Shown in pieces: positions 1 to 10,693 of a stretch of DNA of 39,558 bases. The DNA is from Stenocarpella maydis. Taxonomy: Eukaryota; Ascomycota; Sordariomycetes; Diaporthales; Diaporthaceae. The notes under the pieces were generated by a model. It was not told the DNA's origin, made no database searches, and saw only the letters and a program-made list of their open reading frames with translations. A program made the translations under genes and the position numbers. The stretch spans positions 1-39,558 of the forward strand of contig NQMI01000240.1 of NCBI GenBank assembly GCA_002270565.1, read 5' to 3'. Each line of letters begins with the position of its first letter. Position 1 is the first letter of the stretch.

Positions 1-357
1 GGGGGGGGGGGAGGGGTTTCGTAGTATTATCTCGTGTGTTATCTCATAGCCCTCACTCACGAAGCACGAGACACAACGTCTATCCGCTGGCTCATCAAAA
101 AGAAAAAAACACCACCACCACCACCGGTGCGCCGATGTCAAGACCCAACACCATCATCATAATCATCAACATCACAGAAATAGCACAAAAGCTAAGTAAC
201 ACAACCAGCTTTGATCAAAAAAGTAGGATATCATTTCAGTTCATCCGAGATTTTACAAGAAGTATATATAATACCCGCCTGTCGCGGAGGTAGTTCCAGC
301 GGGCTGCCAATGTCTCGCCCTATCAGCCACCCACACACAAATACACACGCACACACA
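1..357. other. 3' flank of the bZIP gene
   Basis: No gene is visible. The stretch opens with an 11-G run, which may be a contig edge, and carries a short CAC microsatellite near 110-126. It lies downstream of the stop codon of the minus-strand bZIP gene and probably contains its 3' UTR. Confidence 0.5.
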
Positions 358-2400
358 TCACAGGCTATACCCGCCGTGGAACGATCCAGCCAGCCCCAGG
401 GGCTGCTCCGGCTTCGTCGAGAAGATGGCCTCCAGCGCATCCCGGACCTCGAATTCCTCCATAACGGCCCCGAATCTGCGCATACCGAATAAACTTGGTC
501 AGTCTCGCAGATCCCAAGAACCCTCCTTAGGTATTGTACACGCGTCATGGCGTCTCAAAATGTCTTCCTGGTGGGGTTGGGGGGAGGGGGGGACATATGA
601 CTCACCCGTAACACCGGACCTTGCTGCCCAGCTCCTCCGTCAGCTTGACAAAGTCCCTCTCGTTGAGCTCCCCGAGCCGCGGGTGCGCCAGCACCATGCC
701 CCACGCCATGACGGGGGTGATCTCGCCGTCGAGGTTCAGCTTCTGGCTCAGGTCCAGCAGCGTCGCCAGGTCGGCCTTGCTGAGCTCCCACGTCCGCATG
801 GGCTGCTGCTCCGCCTGGCCGTCGACGTCCATGACCGCCGAGGAGTTGGGTGAATTCGCCGCCGCGGCGGCTGCCGCTGCCACTGCGCCTGGCGCGGCCG
901 GGCTGGGCCGCGCGGCGTGGTTCCTGCTGAAGTTGCGGCTCACGCCGGGGCCCCTCTGTGTGCTGCTCACCTGGCGGGAGTGGCCGCTGGTGGCGGCGGG
1001 GTTGCTGTGGCTGGTATGCCTGTGGCCAAACGGTATGTCCGGCGTGAGGTCCGAGAACGGCTCCGGCGGGCACGACGCCATGAGCGCGTGGCCGCAGGGC
1101 TCAGTGCCGCCGTTTGCGCTCGAGCGATCCAGGAGCCAGGGCATGTGATCCATGCAGGGCCTCTCAAGACTAGAGGAGCAAAGTCGGTGGTCAGCAATGC
1201 GTCCTCTTGCCCGTCATGCTCACCACAACCGGCGATTTACCCCGGACGGCTCGAGAGTCGAGAGTTGGTGTTTGGTGGTGATCAGGGTGTCGATCTTTTG
1301 TGTGTGTGCGCGATGTCAGGCAACGAGTGTGAAGAAGTGTGCGGGTATGAGATGAAGACGGTCGCTAACGGGGAGGAGACAAATAAGCGTTACGCGGGGG
1401 GTTTTCGTACGATAAAACGAAGTCAACGCCAGCCTGGTCATAGTCTATGCCCGGGTTCCGCCGGGGGCCCGTCAGCTGTGCCGAGGGCGAGTGCCGGTGG
1501 AGGCCCGCGGCCTGCTGGCTGGGGCTGAGGCCACCCAGCGGCGACATGCCCTGCATGGCCGTCGTCGTGCTCAGCGCGGAGCCCGGCGGCGGGGTGTAGG
1601 CTGAGTTCTGCGTGGATGCCGAGGCGAGGCCGTAGCTACCGGATCCCGACACGGATGCGGAGCTGTTGCTGCCGACGTATGGACCCACGGATGGGCTGCT
1701 GATGTTGTCGTCCATCATGGTTATCGCGCCAGACAGCGGCAGTCCGTTTTGCTGCATCAGCGCCTTGAGTGACCGGTTCTCCTCGGCCAGGCGCTCCTTG
1801 TCCTGGCTGACATTGGAGTAGACCTCTTTCAGACGCAGGACTTCATCCTCCAGGGCCTTGATGTATAGTTCCTTGCGCTCTCGGTGGGTCCTATAGCCGG
1901 GCACCACTGTCAACGAGAGCCCACAGCCGGAAGGGCGAAACGCCTGCGACCAAATCAACATCAACTCACCTCTGCGCCTGCCTGTTCAACTCTTGCCTCC
2001 TCGTCAGGGCGGGTTTGCTGTCGGGTTTTGGCCCACGGCGTTTCGCTGGCTGTCCGTCCCTCGTCAACTTCTTGTCAGAAGTCAGGGACTTGAGGAAGCC
2101 AAAGCCGAGGGCGCCATTCTTTTCACTGGGCTGCTGGGGCGTGGGATGTGGTGGCGCGCCGCCATATGCGATGCCGGTGCCGACTCCGCCGAACTCGTTC
2201 TTGATGTTCGGCGGCGACATGGAGGTTGTCGCCATGTTGTAATATGCCTGGCCGGACAGCGAGGCGACCGAGGGCTTGCGGCGGGGGTTGGACGAGTCCT
2301 GGGACGAGTGGGAATTTGACGGGGAGTAGTGGCGATGGCGGTACTGGTTGGGGGGGGATGGATATGCGGCAGCTACCACACGCGGTCCTGGGTCAGCCAT
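358..2400 (-). CDS. bZIP transcription factor (Yap/Pap1-like basic region), four exons
   Basis: Predicted nuclear DNA-binding regulator of 530 residues. Exons on the minus strand are 2400-1970, 1890-1411, 1169-606 and 475-358. Introns of 79, 241 and 130 bp have GTGAGT, GTACGA and GTGAGT donors and AG acceptors, and the joined frame is open to TGA at 360-358. Intron 1 splits the basic region: N139-R-Q-A-Q-R144 joins THRERKE, giving the bZIP N-x7-R signature (N139, R147). A zipper follows with L157, L164, V171, L178 and L185. Residues 298-315 (GVDFVLS, then ERPCMDHMPW) and a helical block at about 431-512 (ELSKADL to VMEEFEV) look like conserved C-terminal modules; a poly-Ala run lies between them. 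The N-terminus is Ser/Pro/Gln-rich and disordered. The start ATG at 2400 has purine-rich upstream context. The basic region resembles Yap/Pap1 but has His where those have Phe. Targets cannot be inferred. Confidence 0.9.
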
Positions 2401-5400
2401 TTTGTTTGTCTCTTGGCTTGGACAGCTTCAGGTACAACGATGACCGGTCCAAGAATCAAGAGAAACGCCGTGAGCCAACATTCGGGTCTGAAATAGCGCC
2501 TGTCGGTTGCAACGCAATGTGTGTTTGGTGTCCGATCTTGCTACTCCACGGGATGGATCGCAGAACAGAGGTGTTGGAGAGATGGCAGCATCAGGGGCGG
2601 GGCGGGGCGCTATGCAATTGCACGAAACCAGGAGGGGCGAGATCGGGGGAGGGGGATGTATATGGTATATACACTATATCGCGGGATGCCTGGGGTGGGA
2701 GGGGAGATAGGGAGAACGTACCGGGAGTGTTCTGAGTGACAGGAATAGCACGTGTTTAAAGATGCGCTGAAGGAGGTGGATCCGAACCCAGGGCAGGGTG
2801 GTCTCGCTCTCTCTCCGCCCCTCTAGATCTGCCTCTACGTCTGGGGCTCGTTCGATGTGGCGTGCCTGATGTGCTCGAGGGTGCAAGAAGCAAGGGGTGC
2901 GGTATTCAATGCTGGAGGGAGGGTGTGAGCCCGAGGAACAGCAGGTGGCAGCGTCTGGTGGCAGCGTCACCCTCGTGGGGTCCCGGTCTGGTCTGGGTCA
3001 GGGCGGGTTGCCGAAGAACCCCGGTTCGCGAATCGAATCCCACCCAATCGCGAGGAGGGGACCAAAACGTGAGAGAAGAGTCGAACTACCCCCGCGTCAT
3101 GCAAGAAAAGAGGGACCCGGTTCGTGCTCTAGCCAGGCCGGGCTCGATGCGCTAGCAGCACTTGGAAACAACAGGCGAGAGATCTCCCCGGGCCAGACTG
3201 AGCAATGAAGCCGAAGAAGATGAACGAGATTGTGATAGTGCGCCTGCGAACTGGCGAGGCGACAAGGCGAGTGCGTGGCTATGTTGATGTAGTCCGGCGG
3301 GTGGATGAACCGGGACAGCCGACGGTGGTGAGATGACTGGACGACTAGGCGTCGTGCACGCCTTATCAGGCAGATAGATGGTGGTGGATAGACAGATAGA
3401 CAGACAGACTACCAGACTACCTGGGGTAGCACCGCGGTAGGCTTGCGTCGAGTAACAAAGGCAGTACCACGTACCAGGTTCGAGTTGTGCGAGTTGACGT
3501 GGTGTGTGCGAGCTGAGGCGGCCGCGGCTGCATGTACCATGTACCTTTCTAGATAGCTACCCTAGGGATGGTAGATAGCAGGTGCTACTGGGATGCGTCC
3601 CAGGGCGTTGAGCAGTGCAGTGCCAAGACGGACGGGGCGGGGAGCTGCTGTGGGGGGGTCGGCCAGGTCAGGAAGCTGGGCCTGTGAGTGGTGCTTGGAT
3701 GATGATGAAACCCGTCGACCGCAGAGCAGCGTCTGAGATGTTGGAGCCGAGCGATGCTGGAACCTAGATGTCAACGTCCAAGGCCCACAGCCGTTGCAGG
3801 ATGGTGAGCCGAGATATCTACCTACTTAGGTAGCCTTTTGGTATTGATTTCCCTGGAGAGGTCGCTGCGGGCGACGGTGATGATGGCGACGACGGTGGTG
3901 GTTGGTTGGCTGGCTGTGGCATGACAGTGAGGGTACATGCAGTGCTTTCCAGAGATGCGCAGACACACACACACATGCACACATACACCCCAACACACAC
4001 GTTTGGCGTTTGGCGTTGGACGTTTGATGATGCCCTCGATGGGCAGTGAACACACGAGGACGATGATAACGTCGGATGAAATGTGCCCGGATGGCGGAGC
4101 AGCTGGCGATCAGCTGGTATATAGACAGGGGGGCGAGGTTGCCCTCGATCAGGCAGATCAAGGATGCAACATAACCGACCACTGCACATGCATGTGGTCG
4201 AGTTCAGAACAATGTCAAGAGAACTAGAGCACAAGGGAGGTCAAGTCAGAGAAGACATCGAGATTGACGGACCAAGAGCAATGACTGTCGAGGTCAAAAC
4301 GGCGGTGGAGCGCCACTTGCTTCGTACTTGGAGTTCTTAACTGAGGGGCATGCCAAGTCGCAGAGGTCGCATAGGAACTGCAGGCTTGCCATAACAAGCA
4401 GGAGCTTATTCAGCGGGCCAGGCACGTGGGGCAACACCATCACTCAAGTGCTGATGCTATCATCGGTGCCATGTACACAGTAATGGTGCGGGCTTGACTC
4501 ACCGATGACCTGGACTCCTCCTCACCCTGATAGCCATGAACTGCAGCCTGTCTCTGTCTGGCCCTCTCCTCCTCTCGGTATGCCCAGCTTGTTGCCAGTG
4601 TGCCAAATGCTGTGGCTGAGCATGTCTGAACCGGAGAGACACTCATGTCTGGGCTAGGTGGGTCAGGTCAACCAGCCCTTGAGACACTCGAGCACCCGGA
4701 GAGGAGACCAGGAAAGAGAGCAGCACTGCGCCGTATGGCTTGCTGGTATTCATAATATGCTTATCGTCTTCACTGCCAGTCTCATCCGTCCCCGGGGACC
4801 AGTCTCTGGTTCTCGACTCCTGCACCTGACCAATGACAGCTTCAGGCCGAGTTGGCCATGGCACATTCCAGACAGAGGCCCGGTCCTGGCCGTTGATTCG
4901 CTCATCCGCTCATTCACTCATTCACATCGCTTCGTGTATCAAAATAGCTGACATGCCCCAAAAGATTTGTTCATGACAGTAGCGTCAAGACGCATCCTCG
5001 TGCCCATGTGGGACGACGATGAGATGGCCATGCGACCCCGAACCTTGGAACTCTCACCTTGGTACCCTCACCTCAACGTTACTGATGTCTACACGTGTCC
5101 CACCCCTGCAACTGGCTGTTCCATGATAGGCATCGGTGCCTAGTCCCTCCCCCTAAACCCCTATCGCGCATCCGGAAGCCCATGCGGGCAACACTGACCA
5201 ATTCTTCCTGGCCACTCCAATCTACAGACTCGCCAGCCGCGCTCAGACGCGCCGCCTGGTGGATAAGGTGGACAAGGGCTTTCTTTGATTCTGCAAAAAA
5301 GCCGTCGAGCTGGATGGATCCGCAGCTGCTGGATCCCACAACCCCCCACCCCCCCCCGGCCCGGCGTCGCATCTTGATGCTTTGGCAAGCTGCGACGGCC

Positions 5401-5807
5401 ATACATACACACGCACACACGACCCGACCCGGGCCTGCAAGCTCTGAAACACTGGGGGCCTTATTAGCTAGCATATTCTGCGCCGTCCCCCTTTCCCGGT
5501 TCCGACCTCAGCGGCCGGCGGTCAGGGCTGTGGACGCTCATCTGAGCTGAAGGTTGAAGTGAGGGTGAAGGTCAGTTCACATGAGTTCGCGGCCTGAGAA
5601 GTAAGCCTCAGCAGTAGCACCACCGCGGTCCAGAGTCGTTGACGCAATCGCTCCACCGCCCTCACCAAGGGTCTACAAACCTTACTTGGGTATCTCCCTC
5701 GCCGGCACACCAACCTCTGGCCAAAACACACAGCGCTCCCGTCCACCACATCCATTGTTGCGCCCCGTGCAGCCGCGCCGATAATCCCGGACCAACCGGG
5801 CGCCAGG
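2401..5807. other. Intergenic region between divergent bZIP and acyltransferase genes
   Basis: 3.4 kb of GC-normal DNA with no convincing gene. Short frames on both strands are low-complexity and match no family I recognise. It should hold the promoters and 5' UTRs of both flanking genes. Visible simple sequence includes a GATA/GACA-like stretch (about 3377-3412), a CA-rich tract at about 3960-3990, and short palindromic TACCTA/TAGGTA motifs near 3818-3832. No tRNA was found; the T-loop-like strings near 2770 and 3025 lack matching arms. Confidence 0.5.
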
Positions 5808-6946
5808 ATGGCAACCATCGCCTCCGCCGCCCTCGGCAGCCTCCTCTCCCACCTCCGCGGCATAGCCATAATCACGCCCTGGGCCCTCGCCCTGCTGTTC
5901 CAGGACCTGCTGCTGTCCGTCCTCCTCCTGCTGAGGCCCCTCGCCCCCCTCCTGGCCTACCGCCTCTCCAGCCCCGTGGCCTGGTCCTGCTGGGCCGGCA
6001 TCCAGTTTATCTTCGAGCGGCTCAACGGCGCCAGGGTCGTCGTGTCGGGCGACGCCATCCCCGCGGGGGAGTCGGCCGTCGTCGTCGCCAACCACGTCGG
6101 CTGGAGCGACTTCTACATGATCCAGCACCTGGCCTCCAGGGCGGGCATGCTGGGTTACTGCAGGTACTTCGCCAAGGCGCAGCTCAAGAAGGTCCCTCTC
6201 CTCGGGTGGGGCCTGGTGGCCATGGGGATGCCGCTCGTAACCAGGAACTGTATGTTGTTCATCGACCCTATCTTCCTGTAAGATTCTTGCATCGCGTCAC
6301 ACAAAACCATCTCAGTAGTGATGAGATGGTCCCTCATCACGCATTGCACCCCTCACCGCCACGAGGCATCACCTCCTCGGCAACAGCAAACGCGCAGGGC
6401 CGGCTGACAACACACGCAACCCCCCTCGCAGGGCAGCAGGACAAGCGCGAGCTGGACCGCGTCTTCTCGGGCATAACCCAGCACCGCTTCCCGACCTGGC
6501 TCGTCTCCTTCAGCGAGGCCACGCGCTTCACCCCGCAGAAGCACCTCGAGGCGCAGCGGTGGTGCGAGGCCACCGGCCGCCCGCAGCCGGGGGCCCACCT
6601 CCTCTACCCGCGGACAAAGGGCTTCGTCGCCACCGTGCAGCACGTCCGCGCCGCGCCGCACCTGAGGGCCGTCTACGACCTCACCATCGCCTACCGCCGC
6701 GGCGGCGAGTTCCAGGCCGCCCCGCCCTTCTGGGACACCATCCGCCGCGGAGGGCTGAGCGGCCGCGCCGGGGAGGGGGGCCAGGGGTACAGGTTCGAGG
6801 TGCACGTGAGGCGGTTCGCGATGGAGGACCTGCCGGCCGAGGATGCGATGCTGGCCAAGTGGTTGGAGACGAGGTGGGTTGAGAAGGGGGAGTGGTTGGA
6901 GAGGAAGAGGGCTGAGTGGGAGGCTGAGGATGGGGGAGGGAAGTAA
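5808..6946 (+). CDS. Lysophospholipid acyltransferase (PlsC/LPLAT family), membrane-bound
   Basis: Predicted acyl-CoA-dependent acyltransferase of the LPLAT/AGPAT superfamily, 318 residues, probably an ER enzyme acylating a lysophospholipid. Exons are 5808-6249 and 6432-6946. The 182-bp intron has a GTATGT donor and a CGCAG acceptor, and joining yields TRNW, a motif typical of this branch. Two hydrophobic segments at about residues 18-50 could anchor the protein. The catalytic H-x4-D box is NHVGWSD with H96 and D101. The later substrate-binding block is WLVSFSEATRF, where many family members have EGTR. The tail is charged and rich in Glu, Arg and Trp. The ATG at 5808 is the first in frame, and hydrophobic sequence follows it directly. 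The branch resembles fungal Cst26 and animal LCLAT1 types; acyl and head-group specificity cannot be read from sequence. Confidence 0.88.
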
Positions 6947-8985
6947 TGGGGGGTGATGATGTGGCCTCTCGGCAAATGGCCTCTGCTTGGCTCAATTATG
7001 AACGTGCACTTCATAATAGTTAAACAGCCCTTGCTCCGCTCACTGCCTTAACATTAAGTACCTAGGTACCTAGGTATGTAGCTGGTCCGTTCTGTATCCG
7101 ATCACAATTCCCATCTTTGGGAAGGACATAGGCGCAGACCTTTGGCAAGAATGAATGACTGTGCTTGGTAATAGAGAGCTGATGCTGGAAGTGAGTAATA
7201 ATGCCAAGAAAATCAAACGGATGGATATACTTAGTATAATAGTAAGGGAAAGCCTCAAAGTACATGAACAATGCAGGATAGAATATAAACAGACGCCTCT
7301 CATCAAAGGAACGAACTCCTTGTCAAACGTTCCCTGGGACATAGACTCGTATTTGCATGGCTCAGGAAGTATAAGGGCACATCTTTTTCAAGTGCTAAGC
7401 TAGATACATAAACCTACTTACATGCATCAGCCTTCATCAGGTGAGCAGCCCGGAGTCTTCAGCCCTGCCTAATGCCCTGAAGATATTTATTCAGTAATCC
7501 CGCGGCTTCACTCAGTACCTGAATAGTTAGTTGAACCAGGAATGCCGGCAATTAAGATCCCGTCCAGCAGTGGCGATATAGACCCCGGAGAGACTCAGTT
7601 GCTGTTCGGGGCATTCCCACGCAGAGGACCTGCATGGGCTTGGTCCGCGTGCATGGGGGAGGGTCGGGCATGGAATATACAAAAGCAATTTTCGAGAAAT
7701 CGAAAGAACCATTTATTCACTGTCCGCATACGTGCGCCTCCAATGTCTACAGCAAGGAAGAGTTGGCGTTGGGGAAGGACAAGCCCAGAGTGGAAAATAC
7801 CATTGTAAATGGGCAGGCATGAAGCTTCTTTTATGGGCGACTACAGCTCTGCAATGTTCCTGAACCTGGTGACGCGTACTTACGGGCGTACCGGACATCC
7901 AACCATCACACAGTACGATCGCCCTGTATGCAGAGCTTGAGAGGTATTTTCGCTGCCCAAGAGGTCGATCAACTGGTTGCTACTGGAATTTCAGCTCCGC
8001 GTGGCTTGAAATCTCGATGGGGGGGGGGGGGGTGGTTGGAGAACGCGAAAGACAACACCGAAGGCTTCGAGTTAATCTTATCATTCCAACGCATCCAGTG
8101 CTCCCGAAGCCAGTCATAAATTTTATGTTGTTTATTCTATGCATAACACCATTGGTCGTTTACAGCGAGATGATCACTTCTTCCGGGATAGAACTCGTCG
8201 CAGACTCCAATCTCGTACGGCGCTTGAAGGAAGTTTGCTTCTTTGACTTCTAGGGCCTTGTTGCCCGTAGGCCCTAATTGCCTCGATAGCTAATCTACAA
8301 ACCAGCCACGCCTCCCTCCTCTACGGCGCTTTCGCACTAGAACTTGGAACCAGATCCTGGATGAGTGCCGGTAATATCTTGGCCCGCCATTGACCTCCCC
8401 ATGCTGTCCCCATCAGACATACCGGACGTAGTGCCGGACTTCTACAACTTTCATAGGATAAGATAAATCATTTCCACGATTCTAGCCCGTGCGATAGGAT
8501 CCCGTCTCGAATCCACATCCATCCGATGGGCGACCCTCGACGTTCTGCCCAGCAGAAACCTGTGCCCAGGCTAGGTTTGGTTGGCTAGCGCTCATCGGAA
8601 CACACTGCCCACCGTTGCTTTGATCTGTGCTGGGAGTTGATTTCCCTTTTGTTGACAGCAAAGACGAGAAGAGAAAGACGACAAGGGCTTGGCAAGCTTA
8701 GAACAGCAAATAAGGCAGGATATGCAGGTGCGCAGCAGCAGATGATGCCTCTCGTCATCTGAGTGATGTCCCAAATCGGGTCAAGAATGCTACGATCTGC
8801 AGATGGTTATCGCCAGCAAGATCTCTCTCTCCCTTTCACCCGCAGCGTCTGCTCCCCATAGCGGGTGGCGTGGAATCCTCAATCCTGGATGATACTACTC
8901 ACATACGGCTGAATATGCCTCGCCAATATTGATAAAACTAATAATTCCAGATCTGTGGCAATGGTAGTTGCTGGTTCATCCTCAA
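6947..8985. other. Intergenic and decayed DNA, no intact gene
   Basis: No intact gene is seen. A palindromic CCTAGGTACCTAGGTA motif lies at about 7060-7076, just downstream of the acyltransferase. Plus-strand frames at 7634-7822, and in shifted frames to about 8250, read as protein-like fragments broken by stops, but I cannot assign a family. A 14-G run lies at 8019-8032. The minus-strand sequence at about 8600-8780 may contain the last transmembrane part of the rhodopsin-domain relic next door. Confidence 0.4.
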
Positions 8986-8989
8986 AGAT

Positions 8990-9572
8990 TCATCTGTCTG
9001 CATACAAACTCCCCACTGAGAACAAGATACTAAGCCTGATTTTCTCACCGAGGCTCATTTTTAGGGTGGCGGCGATGCGAATAGCCAAGGCGGTCATCAC
9101 AAAGTCAATTACGGAGTTGATGGTCTCAATTTCAGCCAAGAATGTAGGTGCCTGGATGCATGTTGCCCCAGACAAAGTCTTGTCCTATGTGTATGCCACT
9201 GGCCAACAAAGCATCCACTTGCGAGATAGACTGAGATAGTCCGGAGAACAGTGAGAACACCAATGAACCATAGCCAGCAGACGAAAACCTTTGTTAATCC
9301 AGAAGACGCTGTGGTGGAAAATGAGCAGCGCCATTTGAACTCTGTGAGCAGCTGGTTGGGACAGAATCGCAGAGACATTGCCCACCCAACCTAGAGATGT
9401 AGTCAGTGGTGCATGTTCTCTGGATAAGAACCAGAATACTCACTTTTACCACGTGCACAATAGTCTCTGGAGGACCCATTGCAAGCTCAGGTAGTCCGTG
9501 GCCGTTCAGAACCGTCAGAACTACTGGGGAAGGCAAAGTTAAAAGTGTGAGTCCCCGGCAATATATAACCAC
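8990..9572 (-). pseudogene. Broken fungal rhodopsin-domain (SAT4/Pth11-related) integral membrane protein
   Basis: The minus strand contains the conserved middle of the fungal rhodopsin-like membrane protein family (seven TM segments, often GPCR-like). One frame reads INKGFRLLAM, then CWPVAYT, a stop at 9187-9185, then DKTLSGATC, INSVIDFVMTALAI and LGEKIRLSILFSVGSL. These match the family pattern of a KGFR-type loop, a CxPV.YxWDK motif, a Cys and two TM helices. The stop is TAG exactly where family members have Trp (TGG), as expected from a RIP-type change. Upstream, a segment in another frame (GPPETIVHVVK) ends at a GTGAGT donor. A candidate last TM segment lies in degraded sequence near 8700. 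The N-terminus is not recovered. Nearby biosynthetic debris suggests a lost accessory cluster. The family call is from memory of the motif pattern. Confidence 0.6.
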
Positions 9573-10169
9573 GTGCAGGGTGGAACCTACGGTACAGAAA
9601 CATTATTTTAAAAACAAGAAGACCAGGGAACCCAGATCCAGCCAACTTTCGAGATTCACCGTTCCAGTGGCCTTCTTCGAGGCTGCAAAACGCAAGCCTG
9701 TCGCTAGACAGCACATCGGTATAGTCAGCACACATAATATGAACCCCCCCCCCCAGTTGTTCCGAGCCTTTCCACACTTCAAGTGCCATCTTGAACTTCT
9801 GTCGGTCGGTTGTTAATGAGAAAAGCGTGATATGGGTCGCGAAGTGGTTGACTGAGGGAGTACCACAGTCCAAAGCCGCGACCATAGAAAGTTCTTAAAA
9901 CTCAGAGAAGCTCGAACAGACCGCACAAGAGTCTGAGAAGTGATTGTGGTTCTATTCCGGGATGTACCTCTCCTCGAAAGGTGACCTGTGGTTGGGGTGG
10001 ATCCTGTCTGTTGGGCACTGCGTCCCGCTATTGCAGGGAAAGTCATCCTTCACAAGAATGAGATGTTGGCGCTACGGATCAAGATTCCGTCAAGGGAAGC
10101 TTATCATTGCAGATCTCTGCACGTATTCAGTAAATAGTATGCTGATGTTCCCATCATGCTGTAGTACTC
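9573..10169. other. Unassigned stretch between two relics
   Basis: Contains a minus-strand open frame (9885-9487) whose first part (from MVAALDCG) reads like coding sequence but matches no family I recognise. It may be part of the rhodopsin relic's upstream exon or another fragment. An 11-C run lies at 9744-9754. Confidence 0.3.
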
Positions 10170-10690
10170 ATGAATATCGAGGTAGCTTTGAACTGCCCCA
10201 GCGCGATCTTGCGGCTTGGCAAGGAATACGAAGGAGACCGAGCCAAGATGGACTGGTTGAATGGCTTGCTGCGATACATTAGGAAACTGAGGGCTATCCC
10301 ATCAGTGACACATAACAAGGGAGGATTGGATCTGGTCCATGCTCGTAGTGTCTGTGAGGCAATTCTCCGGTGCGTTTCTGACGGTTTAAATTCGGCACTC
10401 CAGGTGGAGAACGGCGTGAGATATATCCATGAGGTGGAGACATCGTGATTCCACTGAACCGGATGCATGAAGTCTCGGCCCTGGACCTTGAGTCCCATGG
10501 AAGCATTGGGGGCATCATGGAAGCAGGGAATCGTCATTTGGAAGATCGACCAACGACAGAATGCGAAGTGCTGCCGATAGGTGAGCGGACCGTGAGGGTA
10601 AGGGCTCAAGGCCTACATCCCGCTGTGATAGAGTTAGTTAAGAGCATGGATAGACCAGAAAAGCCTCAGTTTCCAAGATTGGTGAAGGCC
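10170..10690 (+). pseudogene. C-terminal remnant of a thioester-reductase domain (NRPS or PKS-NRPS type)
   Basis: Two plus-strand frames, 10170-10448 and 10445-10693, overlap by one frameshift. The first contains CPSAILRLG, then MDWLNGLLRY, LRAIPS, GGLDLVHARSVCEAIL and a RYIHEVE motif. The second continues with VIPLNRM and ends with GLHPAVIELVKSMD and FPRLVKA. In fungal NRPS-like and PKS-NRPS megasynthases the C-terminal NAD(P)-binding reductase domain ends with this series (PSAI, LLRYSR..RAVP, a D-V-x-V block, a Y-x-H block, and a final LHP...FPRL). Only about 170 terminal residues remain; nothing upstream resembles the rest of a megasynthase. Frameshift and truncation mark it as dead. It is inferred to be what remains of a secondary-metabolite locus. 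Confidence 0.55.
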
Positions 10691-10693
10691 TAA

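Noticed and set aside
555..1073. Overlapping frames within the bZIP gene
   Set aside because: Pro/Gly/Arg-rich shadows of exon 3; the spliced bZIP model explains the region.
2770..3050. tRNA-like T-loop strings (GGTTCG...AATCC)
   Set aside because: No matching acceptor, D or anticodon arms on either strand.
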